Part shown: positions 10,990-23,843 of the stretch, in pieces
How positions within the stretch are numbered: the first letter of the stretch is position 1
Layout of the letters: each line of letters starts with the position of its first letter
Source of the DNA: Coprinellus micaceus
Taxonomy: Eukaryota; Basidiomycota; Agaricomycetes; Agaricales; Psathyrellaceae
Reading direction: 5' to 3'
DNA: 64,000 nucleotides
Assembly (NCBI GenBank): GCA_951394405.1
Contig: OX596344.1
Span: forward strand, 930,001 to 994,000
Program-made: the position numbers and the translations under genes
Notes under the pieces: model-generated
Database searches by the model: none
Seen by the model: the letters and a program-made list of their open reading frames with translations, nothing else
Told to the model about the DNA's origin: nothing

Positions 10990-12781
10990 ATGGCGTCGCT
11001 GCTGTGGTACCTCATACTTCTCAGTTCAACGTTTGCTTCTCCTATTGTCGCTCCGTCTGATGCAGTTGAAGGAACTTGCACAGCCGTGACCATCTGCCTC
11101 GAAAACTACCTCGGAACCCGCGCGACCACATGCCCTGCGACCGACGCCTCTCCCGTCTTCAACACCCGATACCGGTCAACTATCGAGATTCTCTGGAGCT
11201 GCATGGCGATCATCTTTGCTTCGACCTGGATCTGTGTTCATCCCAACGTCGCCGGATACAACGCCACCAAGTGGCAGAAGCTCAGGAAGCGGTTAATTCT
11301 GTTTGCATTGGCGATCTTTGCCCCGGAGCTCCTGGGCGTATTCGCATTCTTCCAGTGGAAGGGATGTAGGGGGCTGCACAAGGAGTTTAGGGACAGGGCA
11401 AAGGAACTGAACATACGTATGTTGACAAATAAAATGAACGTAGTTCAAACATTAAAAAACATTCCCTTCAGCTCTTGGGCTCGATCTCAACTCGAAGAGC
11501 CCACCGGGGCAAACTTCAGAACGGACAACTTCACCCACTACGCCTAGTTTTCCAGAGGATATGGTGTCTGAACGTAAGCCAAAGAGCGGATCTTACGAAG
11601 TTGGGAGTTGATACTGACTGATATGGCCAGCCTTCATTCCCAGTTCGGACACGCCACAGTCACCACACAAGGAGACCATGTTCATGCACATATTGGACTA
11701 CCCAAAGCGCGGATTCGGGGTTCTAGCTTGTGCAATGACACCGTACCGGGTTGACCCGCAGGAGACAGCTTGGACACTCACCCATGCACACTTCGTTCAA
11801 ATGGGTGGGATCGTCTTCAAGGACCCAGGGCATGGTGTTGGCGTTAAGGCCCCTGAGAAAAGCGTTGGTTTCAAGGAGCCTGGGGTCTGGAGATCACAGA
11901 ACTTCCAGGAACATCTCAAGATTCGCCCTAGAAGAAGTTGGACCGACAACGACATCAAGAACTTCTTCGCCTTACAACTCTCTGAGGCTGCCATCTTAGA
12001 TAAAAGCAAGGGCAGCGCACTTGCAAAAACCCTTGTTGTGATGCAAGTTCTGTGGTTCGTCGTCCAAACCGTCACCAGGGTGCTTGAAGGCCTCCCCATC
12101 ACTCACCTGGAAGTCGTATGCCTCGCTTTCACGTTGTTCAATGTTGGTATGTACGCATGCTGGTGGGATAAGCCAGTCGATGTGGAATGCCCGCTGGAGG
12201 TCTCAGGTGAGCCTGGAGGAAATCGGGGCCTGGACATGGACAGCGAGGATGTTATGGTGACACTGGTTGGAGGCTTGGACAATATTCCGGTTGGCAGGTG
12301 GATATACTCGCCCGAAACCAAGCTCTATCCCAGCCTTTACTGCTATCACAAAGTCCCAGATAGTGTTCCCTTCATGGACAAATACTTTTCCCATCGGGAA
12401 GGAGGGGGTCTTGGCGGTGCTTTCACCTGTGCAGTTTCATTTTCATCGGCCGCCTTTGGTGCCCTCCATGCCATTGGCTGGTCCTTGTCCTCCCCATCCC
12501 AAGCTGAACACATCCTCTGGCGCATTTCTTGCCTTGTTCTGGTGTGCTACCCTCTTGTGCCGCTTGTCATTTTCCCGGTTGGGATGCTCATGGAGGATCA
12601 TATTCCCAAGTGGGTGGTTGTAGTGTTAGCCATGTGTGCAAGTTTTGTTTCCTTCCTTTGTGCCATTGCATACATAGGAGCCCGCTTTATTCTCCTTGTA
12701 CTTCCCTTCCTTGAACTTCGAGACCTTCCTCCACTAGCTCATCAAACTATCTCCTGGTCCAACTTTCTTCCCCATGTTTAG
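10990..12781 (+). CDS. multi-pass membrane protein, family copy B
   Basis: Proposed CDS is join(10990..11416,11472..11573,11631..12781), 559 residues, with GT-AG introns of 55 and 57 bp (donors GTATGT and GTAAGC) at the same phases as in gene D. It starts with a cleavable-looking signal peptide (hydrophobic run then FASPIV). A short Cys-containing lumenal segment, TM1 (EILWSCMAIIFASTWICVHP) and TM2 (LILFALAIFAPELLGVFAFF) follow, then a Ser/Pro/Thr-rich linker encoded by exon 2. Exon 3 has the family blocks AWTLTHAHFVQMGG, LDKSKG, ITHLEV, WWDKP, three or four more hydrophobic segments and the conserved C terminus HQTISWSNFLPH. The family is common and multiply duplicated in Agaricomycetes and, to my knowledge, has no assigned function. 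A surface or endomembrane location is inferred from the signal peptide and helices. Confidence 0.85.
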
Positions 12782-15700
12782 CATCTTTCTTTTTTATTCC
12801 TATCCGGTGTATGATACCTTTACACAACCCTTATTCATCCCGCATTCTTATTTTGGCTACATATGTATTAGGTTGTGATATTTACCATGGCCATATTTTG
12901 TCTAGAAAATGCACAATCCATACATCTACAGACCTCGTTCTTCAGATTTCAATAGGTCTCGGTTGAGTGCAATATATTCGAAGCTGGGCCTAACGAGAAT
13001 CTTCAAACCTATCATCGTAGTACCCCCGTGCAGCGTGGTGCCCTCGATCGGACTACTGGCCATAGTGACCCCTACTCCTCGCTGACTCGCCTCATCGTCC
13101 CACTTCCCCTGCTGGCATTCAATGAAAACACGATGTCGAATCGGCATTCTGCCCCTCTCAGATCCTCTAGTTATGTCTCTTCCGAACATTGGTGAATCAG
13201 AGCATTTCACCGTTGGAACCATTTTCCCCAGTTCGTGCTAGGGGGGTACTCGCATCGCTTGCGGTACTCTCACTGGCGTGCTTGGCATGTCAGTGAGCAC
13301 CTGGATAAACCCCTGCCTTTGCCCATGTTGGCCTGCCCAGTGCAATCCTAAGCTTGTGCTCCCCCATATTCAAACTACTGCCAGATCTCCCGTCGAGACT
13401 CCACCCACACTCAGGCGGTGCGAATCGCCTCGCACGGCAGCGCGTCCCAACCCCTGCCGTGACAGCATGGGCCGAGGTAGACCTCAGGTGGGGGAGAGTA
13501 CGCTGGACGGGGAGTTGACAATATCATAGAATGTGAAGTGAACAACTGAATTCAGGAGTGCGCCAAGCGGGGGCATATACACCGGTGAACCCTATCTGAC
13601 AAAGGGGGGGAGAATGTGCTGACGAGGTGGGCGTCCTCTCCCCATCAGGCCATCTGACCTTGGTGCCCCAATATAGGCCTCCGTGGGTGCTAGAGTTCCC
13701 CGAGAAACCGTGCTCGCCCCTCCGTGATCAGCCAGGGAGGTCATCCATCAAGAAGTTCTTCGAATTGTGTTCTGCCATCCCGATTCCTCACTGTCGCAGC
13801 TGCTTTTACTCTCCACTCGCTCAGCCTCTGTCCCCCTCCTCTACCCCGAAAGCCCTTGACCCACCCTCGACACCCATCCGCCCAAATCGCTCCAATCGTC
13901 CCTCCTTGAGCCTGGTTCTAGGCAGCTCTGCTCGCTACTTGAATCTGCGTCAAATCTCAGTGAGTTTTCCTTGCATTATGCCCGTCAGTCGCGCTTACAT
14001 TTCTCCCTAGAGCGAGACCCTGTCTGGTGCAAGATGTCGGGGATCGTCGTGCTCAATGTACCCCCGCCTCCCAAGCTTCGTCAATGGCCCTCACAGACTG
14101 CATAACCAAGGGCAAAACACACTCCACAAACCGAACACCCCTCTCTATGCACCCTCGATTCAGCAAGTCGCGACTTCGACGGTCCCGCCCTACCACACCA
14201 AAGGAACCGGCACAGGGCCCCTGTAGGGCGTGTCGATTCGCCCGGCCTTGGCGCTAGGGACAGCCAGACGATGCAGAAGGGATGTAGGGGTGTACGAGGA
14301 GAGCGCGAAGCTAGCAGGGGAGGTGCTATACATCAAGGTGGGCACCCCCTTTCGTGAATTTTTAGCCGTCGAAGGCTTTTCTCCCCCCTCCCATGTTTCC
14401 CTTGAACACTCGATAAGGTCTCACTTCAACGCCTTCGAAAATACCCAAACTCGCCCAACAGCCGCCAACGGCGAGTCTTCCAACTCAATTGGAGTAGTAA
14501 CACGTCGAGCGAGTGTGGCTATTAACACCCCGACACCCCAAACCCGCCTGAATCGTGCTGACGTTCCCATTCGACCTCCCTCCCGGTCCCTCCCATTCCA
14601 GTTCACGAACGGTACTCCTCTCGATAAGTGCGAGACAGACTGCCCAGCCCACCCGACGACTCCCGAAACCTTCCTCAACCCAACCTCCCGATCCTCGAGA
14701 GACTAACGGTGGATGACACCCGGCCGACGCACTGTAAATGCCTCTCGTAGTGCTGCAGGGGGCATTGACTGTGGAGGAGGGTGGATGTAGGCGGAATGGA
14801 TGGGTGTAGAAGGTGTGAGATGGGAAGAAGGAAGCGCAGACTCTGCCCGAAGCGTTCGAATAGAGCGTCGACACGTAAGAGACGAGGGTGACTATTCGTT
14901 TGATGATTTCAGTCCGGTCGGGCACTCGCCTTAAACTCACCTTGTCTTGTTCATTTGAGGCCCCGTCAACCCACGTGTAGGGATCCCGCACTCTCGAATG
15001 TGTGCTCAACGCGATTTCGACGTCGTTGGTGCACGGCGAGGACATCCCAGGTGTCGTTGAAATGTTTACGCTTCGCCTCTTGCTGTGGAGACGGGATTAA
15101 CGTACTAAACCCCCTCTAGGCCTCTTGCTCTCACTTTACTCCCACCCAGTGGGGCGTACGGCCCTAAGAAAAGCGGAGGTGAGTTAGCGTTCAGATTTCT
15201 GGCGGATATCTACTTACATACTTACTCTATATCGTTGGTAGACCATCGCCTTCTCTTAATCACTCGAGAGCGAATCTACCGTGGCCGTACAGAGCCTGGG
15301 AGCTGGCGATCGGTGAGTGAGTCCAGTTCGCGGTGCAGACTTTAATTGTACTCACCGAGCTTCGCTTGTGAGTTGTAGGCCATCGAAGATGACCCGACGA
15401 CCCCTGTCCAAACGAGCGTCCATGTCACGTAGGGAACAGCCTCACTTTCTCGTAGGACAACAGAGGTCGGGACACGTGCTCACCTCAACACCCAAACACG
15501 CGCTTTCCATCTGCTCGCGCACTCACATCGGTTCCTCAATGCGTAACGCGGACGAGATGCGGTAGGCGGCGGAGGTGGAAAAAGCGGGGGTAAGGAAGAC
15601 GAAGGTGAGAATTTACATGCAGAGGATGCTTACCTTGGTTGTTTCACACCCGCTCTATCCTGGTATCGTCCACACGCACTCGAACGCGGGCTCGACAGAT

Positions 15701-18230
15701 TCTCGACATCGTTGGTAGGCGCTAGGTGTACCCTACACGGCGTCCCTAAATTGGTTTTTGTTCACCCGCTTCGTAAATCGTGGGTACGCCGACCTCTACC
15801 TTGCCCTCGCCAGATCTTCATGACTCACTCCAAGGCGCCCCTGGGGTCTGGGAGAAAAGTTGGCATTGGTCCATCCATTGACTACGTTGAATATTACTTA
15901 CCGGCCTGGCTTTCCCATCGCTCGTTTACTCGATTTCATGCAGCGTCGAGAGGCGTGAGGTCCCTTGAATTGAAGGTGCCTGAAGGGGAAGGCATGGCAG
16001 TGAGTAAGGATACAGCGTATTTATACCGAATTTATACGCTGAGCATCGTCAACGTCTTCTCGTCAACTGGACTCGACTTGGAATGCAATCCCTTCCCATA
16101 TATTTAACAAGGGAGGTAGAAAACCCCTCCAAACGGATGCGGGGGTGAAGGACGGCGTACAGGCAGGTGGAAAACGAAGAGAAGCGCCGAGAACGACGCC
16201 TCCCAAGAAGTGGAACGACACCGGCATGAGGGAGGAGCTCTTAAGGGCGACGGACTCGAGGGGCCGAACGGCGGGAAACGAAATGTTATGGGAACGTTGA
16301 ACCGATAGATGGTAGGTGTTTCATTCGAACGGGATGGAAAACAGCCTCGCTCGCCCAGCATCCATTCCTCCCTTCCCTGTGTTATGCTCGACGACACCAG
16401 ACTCTCGGCCATGGATCTACGGCCATCCATCACACCCTAGGACTGAGGACTGGGGTTCGACGTCCCCATCGTTCAACTCCTCCACCTCCTCTATTTCCTC
16501 TCCCGCCCTCAGTGCCTCCATTTCTCCCCTCCTCGGTACGCTCAACGACCTCCAACAGCCCATGCCAGTGTTTAACCTGAACAAAACGGGGAGGCCGGAG
16601 CGACTGGACGAACGGCACAGGATGCAAAGGGGGCGTTGCGACATCCGTTGAAGGGACGCCACACCGACAGCCAGAAGCGGGCGGACCACGAAAACGCCCA
16701 ACGTCATTCGCTGGGGAGGGGGGAGTGGACGTCGAGGGAAACGACAGACCGGGAACCTGGGCATGGGCCCGGCGGCTGGAAGCGCTCCTTTCCAATCGGC
16801 GTGTCTTCGCAAGATACTACAGCCCGGGTTCTTGTCAATCGACCTGGCGTACCTCCTCCGTATCTGGAGTCGATGTTTCCATTGTATCTGCCACGGTTCG
16901 AGCGTATTGGAGAGGAGGCTGGCCTGAGGATTTGCGGGGAAGGGAATAGGCGGGCCCTTTGGGTCCGTAGAATGGCTGGAGTTGAGAGGGAGAAGAGAGA
17001 CGAGGGTTACGAAAGAATTATTATTGTTATTATGATTTGCGTCGAGGTACAATGCGTGTATCTGGGCATAGTCCTGGATGTATCGACGAGTTCTGCGGTC
17101 CTGGCTTCGAGCTTTGCGTGGGACTTCTCCTTGGTGAGGTGACGGACGTAGGTTCATAGACATGATTCAGATGGGTATATTGGGATCGGCGTCTACTCGG
17201 AATCCGGGTGTGCAGTACACAGCAGAACATCGAGAAAGTCGACAGTTAGGGAGAGGGACGTCGCCAGCCCCTCACACGCTTCCTGGATTCTATCGTCAGA
17301 ACGAGTTCCTTGAAGACTAGGCTGGCGATTACTCACCTCGCTGAACGGTTGAACCCCAGATGACAACCTCCACCCCGAACGTCCGACCCATATTCCTCCT
17401 CGACCACATCGAATCGCCGTGCTCCGAGGCCCAGCGCGTCCTGCGCCGGGCGGGTACGCGTACGTGCTATCTTGGGTAACCAGGGCGATCCAAGAATCCC
17501 ATGGCGGTGGTGGCCCAGCTCGATCTTGTTGGCAAACGGCGTGGTTCAGAAAGCCGGAGGTTCGTTCTCCAGTGGTGGAGACGTGCGATCGGAGGGGTTT
17601 GGGTGAGGGCGTTCGCAGGTTCCAGCGGCGCAATTCCGCTCTAGTGGGCACTAGGTATTTGCGTGGGGGCAGTGGGACTGGTAGAATACTGAAAATGTGG
17701 ACGTCGAGAGGGCAACTCGGTGGGTAGGAGGCCTGAAGTTGGGACAACAGATATTGCGGGCCTATAAACGAGGTAAGCGGAGTCTTCGTACGCTATGGGG
17801 TGCTGCGTGCGTACCACATTCTTCCTTCCCATACCACCTCATGAAGCCCATTCCGCCGTTTCGTCCCAACTCTCGATCAACCATCCATGCAAGGGGTAAG
17901 TCTGGCAGTTATACTGAGCTGGGTGAGCTGAGAGCCTAAAGTTGGTCTTGGGCGCTGCAGCTCTGGGAGGGGTACGAATCGTTGACGTTGGGTGCGCCTT
18001 GAGGTGGCGGTCGACGGTCTGGAGGCGTAGCGGGTTTAGACGCGGACGCGTAGGAACGGGAGTGTGTGTGTGGTGGAGCCGAGAGGCGAACTCACCACCG
18101 GGAACGTAATGTGGCGAGGGTGCATAGAGAGCTATACGTGCTGGACGACGCAAGCAGGTCGCTGGAGGTTCAGTGGGAGATGATGGAAGCGGAAGAGTTT
18201 GGATTTGATGGCGCTTATTGAAAGGGCCAC
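12782..18230. other. tail of tandem unit 1, no convincing gene
   Basis: This 5.4-kb stretch aligns in order with 25412-27627 plus 51884-56530 (unit 2) and in part with 61277-64000 (unit 3). Several short frames are shared between copies, for example a minus-strand start near 15940 followed by a GTAAGT donor (partner near 54230), and minus-strand frames at 14485-15045 and 16417-17163. The copies disagree in frame or carry stops, so I read them as remnants of an ancestral minus-strand multi-exon gene rather than working genes. No domain is recognised. Confidence 0.4.
16166..16619. repeat. near-identical 454-bp tract, copy 1
   Basis: This tract matches 54467-54920 with only two mismatches by eye, while sequence to its right drops abruptly to roughly three-quarters identity and sequence to its left is also less similar. 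It carries overlapping open frames on both strands (plus 16316-16651, minus 16104-16433). The sharp edges suggest recent gene conversion or selection rather than age of the duplication. Confidence 0.75.
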
Positions 18231-18299
18231 CACGCGTCGTGATGGCTCCTGCCTCTTGTCCTCTTTCAACGACCGCCTCACTCATTCGATGCACAACGT

Positions 18300-21200
18300 T
18301 CGAGATCTCGCTGTCCCCTACTTGGCCAACCAGGATCCCGCCACTGTCATCTTGCTTTCCCCCGCCTGCCTGTGAATGCTATGGAGTGCGAATGGAGCCC
18401 TGTCTCCGACCGACAGCATCACCCTAAAGCAGCGCAACGAGTAGGATAGCCCTCTGCCGTCTGCCTCTGCATGCTGAGAGGCACCAACTGGAATGGCTGA
18501 GCTGTGGTGACCCAGAGAGGCTCGTTGGGCCAAGGTACGTTGTTCTTAGTGTAAATCGGCGTCGAAGGCGTAGTAACGTCCTTCACAGTTCGAGGAGACG
18601 TTTCTTGGGACCCCTTTTAACTCGCTTCACGCGTTCTCCCCGTTTCTTATTTAATTTCAAGCGGGAAGAAGCACAGGCTAGCCATAGCCTCCTCTATTCG
18701 CGCTCCTGACAGCCTTCATCGCCCCTTCTTCGTCCTCCCTGAGCGCTGAAGGAGGGACTCGGAAGTGAAGGCGACGCGCATGGGCCACTGGAGCGCCCAC
18801 AGAAATGAAGGCGAATCGACGAGTCGAGGGAAAGAGCGTTGAACGAGCGAAATCATCGTTCTGGGAGATGTGGCGTTGAAGGAAGGGGTGTCCTTTGTCT
18901 TTCTCGATCGATGTAGCGAGGGTCGAAGAGGTGAAGGTGTCCGCCTTCCTCCAGTGGGCGTTTTGATTTCACAAATCCAGCGAGCCCCTCCCCGCTCCTT
19001 CGTTGTGCACCCCTTCGTGCATATATCAATATTTCAACTCATTCCCATCTTATTCTACAGCACCCTACAAGTGAGCACTTGAACTCGAAATTCATACCTC
19101 CCAAATCTGCAGCCGCTTCGGTGCCCCGTCCTCCACAATATTTTCAGCGTCCTTCCGGCCCACAGCCTTCCCAGCGTCCTCTGGACCATGCTATCTTCTC
19201 AGATCGAACGGATGGGGTGGTCGAAGAGTAAGGCAGCGGGGTAGCGGGTCGGGTCGACGAGCAGCCGACAGTCGACCCTAGTTTCGTATGACTGCCCGCT
19301 CGGCTAGAAGGAAAGGAATAAAACACCTTCGCTCATTGGCGAGAGGATATTTCGACGCCCTCGGCGGGGGGATCGCTAGTCAGGGGGTCTCATCTTTGCG
19401 TATTCACATACACGCGTAGATACGCACCTCCGGGGAAAGTCATCGTGCTCCCGCTGCGACGACGCCCCGGAACGGTTTCTCGTCGTCGTTCGCAACGGCC
19501 TGGGCACGCCCTTCCTCCTCAGACCCCATAAAGTGCCTCTAGGTTAGCCCATCGGGCGTGCTGGCGCCCATGGAGTCGAGGCTGGTACTGTACCAGCAGG
19601 TCGGGTATGGTGAGGTTCGTTCTGCTGTGCGTGCTTTGCGGCTAGATTCCTTCACGGCGATCGGGTACACCCGGTGAGTGGGTTCTGTACTGCGCTGGTT
19701 AGGATGGCTCATAGGCTCTAAGTACGCGCAGGGTCTGGACGCTTTGCAGAGCGGGGCGCGGCTGCATGTTTCGTGGACCACCCTCCACACGACCCGAACC
19801 GAGCGAGAAGGCGTCCTGCCACAGGCTCGTTGTTTGAACGGAGGACGAAGCTCAACCGCCGGTGAGCGTTCCCTCGAGCGGATACTATCCCCAGGACAAT
19901 TTCGCTTTGACAGTTGGATGATATGCTCTTGTTTAGCATCGACGGAACCGCCATTAGTTGACTCGAGCCTCGCATTCTCGTAGGATCCGAGCTCTGTGCA
20001 ATATACCTTTTTTCCCCTGTACCCTCGCCTTTCGTCAATCCGACGACGACAGTGAGGGTATCTCAGAGGTGATCCTCATCAGAAGAATATACATTCGGCT
20101 TGCCGGGGCTTGTAGCGCTTGTACAAGTCCCGACAAGCGCTCAAGCGCCCAAGAGTTGGGACTTGCGCAATTAACGGTGGGTTACTTGCGCAAGCACCTC
20201 AAGTACTCTGCCAAGCTCGAGCAAGGGTTCTGGCAAGAGTTTCTGTAAGCCAGATCTGCTGGCAATGGAGCGCCGGTTCTGGACAAAATTTCCTCTCGTT
20301 CTTGGCGGATTCATTTGCAGGGCAAAAATGAACATTATATTAAATGCATTGGTGACTACATACAGGAAATCGTATCGAAAGAATTGTCCTATACTACAAA
20401 ACAGCTCAAGCGTCCAGGGACGACGAGGTATGCCAGCGGCGATGCGGCCCAATCGGCCGCACAGTGCTACGGAGCGCAGATAGTGATTAGACGTGGACAG
20501 ATGCGATGGCAGCCCTACACCACATAACAGAGAAGTGAGCGGAATGCTAGATGTAGTCTTGAAGCCGAAGCACGTACCGGAGGACCTCTTCCCCCACACT
20601 CTCAACGCCAACCATCCTCACATCGTCACGCACCGAGCTTCTGTGCGTTCGTCGATACCTTGTCAAAACATCAGCTTTAGAAAGACTTGTCACGGGCGCA
20701 AACATACCTCCTTGTCCATGGGATGTGGTGTCGCCGGTGTGGTGGCAAGCGAGGTGGGTGGTGGTTGGGAAGAAGATGGAAGTGTGTGAATTTGCGAATA
20801 GGGCATGATGGCCTGGCGAACGCCCCGGCCCAGCCGATGGGAAGAAACCGGGAGCTGTATTGTGACTGAACGTTTTCAACGTCGAGTTTGGCGGAAAGCA
20901 GTCTCACTCACTTTTGCATTGGGATATCGCCATTGCGTTACCGTTTTTTTATCCGGCAGGTGGACGCGAATGAAGCCAAAATCACAGCATAGCCCCTCGA
21001 AAGTCTTCTTTTCCTCCCGCTGGTCCGCAACACGGAATATGTGCGTATTAACAGCTCACTCCCTCGAAAGAACGGTCCAAGCCCTGCAAGTCTAAAAGTG
21101 ATCCAAGTGTCATTGCAAGGTCCCCACAAGGCGTAAGTCCAAGTAGAAGTCCCCCAAGGGCAAGGAGAAGGCGCATCAATCAAAAGTACGGAAGTATAAG

Positions 21201-21975
21201 CGCCTTCAAGCGATGTACATTCTTCTGATGCTCAACACCGAACGTGAGGATTCTGAGCATGGCGCAATGGCACCTTTCGCCGACTGTCTTGCTTCTTCAC
21301 GGTTTCGGGTCTCAGGAAGGTGGGACGGTCCAGGAACGACGGCGTTAATCTCTCGGGCATGCGCAACGCCCACATACCTCCCGAAACGGGCGGAGATGGG
21401 CTGGGGACGTTGACTCAATGTTGACTACATTTAGACGCTGCGTGGGTTACCCTGAAGCGGGCGGAGTTGGGCTGGAGATATCGACTATCCCGACGCCACG
21501 TGGGTTGAGAATGACTTAAGATGGAATGTGTTAAGATTGACTTGAATCGAGGGGCGCATAATTTCCGGAATATCAGAGTGGTTTCGACGCCGACCGGTCG
21601 AGTCTCTGGCATTCTGGGGTTGAGCTAGCAACAGCTCCCGGCGGCACCTTTGCTCAAGGTTCCATGAGCAAGAGGCCTGCTTTTGTGCTTGCCGCTTGCA
21701 AATTCCCTGGGTTCATGCATGTTTTCGATATTCATCGAGAATGCCCATGTCGGCTTGTTAAACCGTGGTTATGCCCCGGTTTTGTAGACGTCCTTGGCGT
21801 TCCCCCCCTCATTGTTAATTAGGCGCCCAAGATCGCACGAGGCCACAGTGTGGCGTGGTGCCAAGTGACGGACTGCGATAGATCGAAGCGTGTGCCCGTA
21901 GCGTAGCCGTATTGATGGACAATCCTTGGCCCCATCCCACAGTCCGGTGATTCGAGCCGTGGAGTTGGGCGCTTA
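18300..21975. other. unit 2 region upstream of gene C, no intact gene
   Basis: Diverged counterparts of parts of this stretch lie upstream of gene B (19550-19760 with about 9360-9600; 21200-21410 with about 9930-10130). Most of it, about 18385-21775, is missing upstream of gene D, where the flanking sequences meet near 58920. Short frames only; none has credible coding features. The section 21775-21975 is almost identical to 58928-59130. Confidence 0.45.
20077..21230. mobile_element. candidate 1.15-kb inverted-repeat element
   Basis: The ends CATCAGAAGAATATACAT and ATGTACATTCTTCTGATG are inverted copies with one mismatch. Both subterminal regions (about 20100-20250 and 21080-21200) are crowded with CAAG/CTTG words, as in the subterminal binding-site arrays of several DNA-transposon families. 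There is no transposase frame, so it would be non-autonomous. I could not find a clean target duplication and no empty site is available, so the assignment is tentative. Confidence 0.4.
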
Positions 21976-22401
21976 CAGTCGTTTGCATACCAGTTTTCGC
22001 GACGAACATTTTTATTTTGCCTTTGGGATGACAGGCGTGACCATCACGCGCACGGTTGACACCATCTCGCTGGCGAGTGCTTGGGCCGCTGCTGCCTCTC
22101 GCCGTTCATCAGCACTGAGAGGACTCGCTCCGCGTCTCGGGAAGGGGCGTAGAGTGTAGCTTAGTGAGCTCCTACCCAGGCGAAGGGCTATGTAGAAGTA
22201 AGCTTTACTCACTCGAAGTTTCACCAGGGAGGCACTGATCTTCCCATCACTCAATGTTGGAACAGCGTTTCGGGCGCTTCGATGACTGGCATTCGACTTT
22301 CAGCTCGAATTCGGGGCCTGTATCCCCGCCATGCACCTGATGTGACCAGGTCACAGAATATTTTGAAAATGTCGTCGCGAAAAGTGATATGCAAACGACT
22401 G
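21976..22401. mobile_element. MITE with TA target site (Tc1/mariner-like)
   Basis: Terminal inverted repeats begin CAGTCGTTTGCATA and continue to the shared TTTTCGCGACGA; the element is 426 bp and flanked by TA on both sides (21974-21975 and 22402-22403). CAGT ends and a TA duplication are typical of Tc1/mariner-type elements, and there is no transposase frame. The upstream region of gene D lacks this insert at the same place, which confirms the boundaries. It sits about 240 bp before the ATG of gene C. Confidence 0.8.
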
Positions 22402-22695
22402 TAACGGTCGATATGGACGGGGGTGGGATATTAGTTGACACGTTGCAGAAGGGTTTCCGCCTGACCACCCCTTTTGGGTAAGATGAAGTGACGTTCCCGG
22501 AATGATACTGCGAGCAGCGCTTTTCTGAAATGAATTCCTGTGCTGTGATACACGCGCTTGACACACGCATACTCCAGGCCTTAAACTGCTCTCGGAGGGA
22601 TCGATAATCACACCTCCTCCACTCATCCCCCTTCCACCATGGCGTGGCTGCTATGGTGCATCGCACTACTTCTAAGTTCTACCTTCGCCTCCCCT

Positions 22696-23225
22696 GTTCC
22701 GAGGCATTTTTGACTCGGGTACATTATTGCAAGGTGAACTTTGAACGCCAAGCTTTTGAGCCAAGATGTGCGGGTTTTGCCGAATTCCCATCATTTCATT
22801 TTTACATGTGCCAAATGATGGGTTCTGCATCTGGAACAGCAGTGTTGCAAAAAGCAGTGAATTACAACGCTGCGGATAAATGCACGGGCTCGAAAATTGG
22901 CATGCACATCCAAAAACCGTCACAAGTGTGACAACATATTGATTCGAGTGAGCGAAGTGATCTCCGGTGGGGTGGCGCTTGATTCCTCGGTCCGAGTTTG
23001 TTGGGACTTACATGTAATGTGCCGGGACTTTCATACGGACTCGGATGTCTTCACTCCCCTTCATAGTCTAAGGTTAAGGGACTTCTTGTTTATGTCTTTT
23101 ATTTTGAAACAAGACTTGTTTATAGTTAAGTACAGTGAATGCAACTTGAATGCAACTTCCGTGTGCCTAATGGTCAAAAATGCCGAGATAAAATGCTGCG
23201 CAACGCGTCGGCCCACTTCACACAG
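22696..23225 (+). other. 530-bp insertion in signal-peptide exon, GT...AG bounded
   Basis: Gene D reads directly from the signal peptide into CTCCCTCTGA. In copy C the same exon is interrupted after CCCCT and resumes at GTTCTTGCTCCC. The insert starts with GT and ends in CACACAG, and GTTC is present at both ends, so it looks like an insertion with a 4-bp target duplication whose removal as an intron would exactly restore the ancestral exon. An inverted pair GGCATTTTTGAC lies at the left end and about 40 bp inside the right end. The element type is unknown; the donor (GTTCCG) is weak, so splicing is unproven. Confidence 0.6.
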
Positions 23226-23843
23226 GTTCTTGCTCCCTCTGATGCAATCTGCGCAATCTGCCCGACGATCTGCCCGGCAAGCTACCTTGCGCCTCGAGAG
23301 GTGGCTTTCCCGGCGACAACATGCCCTGCCAGCGACGCCTCCCCCGTCTTCAACACCCGGTACCGGTCAACCATCGAGATCCTCTGGAGCTGCATGGCCA
23401 TCATCTTCGCTTCGACCTGGATCTGCGTTCATCCCAACGTCGCTGGATACAACACCACAAAGTGGCAGAAGCTCTGGAAGCGTGTGAAATTGTTTGCATT
23501 GGCCGTGTTCGCCCCGGAGCTCTTAGCCGTGTTCGCGTTCTTTCAGTGGAAGGGTTGTCGGGAGCTCCACAAGGCGTTTAGGGACAGGGCAAGGGAACTG
23601 GGCATATGTATGTCTACAATTGGGATGAGTGAAGTTCGAACATTAACTGATGTTCACTTCAGCCCTCAATCTCGACTCCAAGGACCCGCCACTACAAGCT
23701 CAAGAACCGAAAACCCCGCCATCGGTGCCTGATTTTCCGGAGGATACCCAATCCGAATGTAAGCCAAGCACTGGATCTAATGAAGTTAGGTGTTTATGCC
23801 GACTGATATTACTAGCTCTCATTCCCAGCTCGGACACTCCACG

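Larger units (their letters stand above)
8585..18235 (+). repeat. tandem unit 1 (gene B)
   Basis: Approximate extent of the first unit of a tandem segmental duplication. The left anchor is at about 8630-8658 and the next copy of the anchor at about 18263-18292, giving a period of 9.6 kb. The unit contains gene B and a tail of about 5.4 kb with homologous tails in units 2 and 3. Boundaries are set by eye and could move by about 100 bp. Confidence 0.6.
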
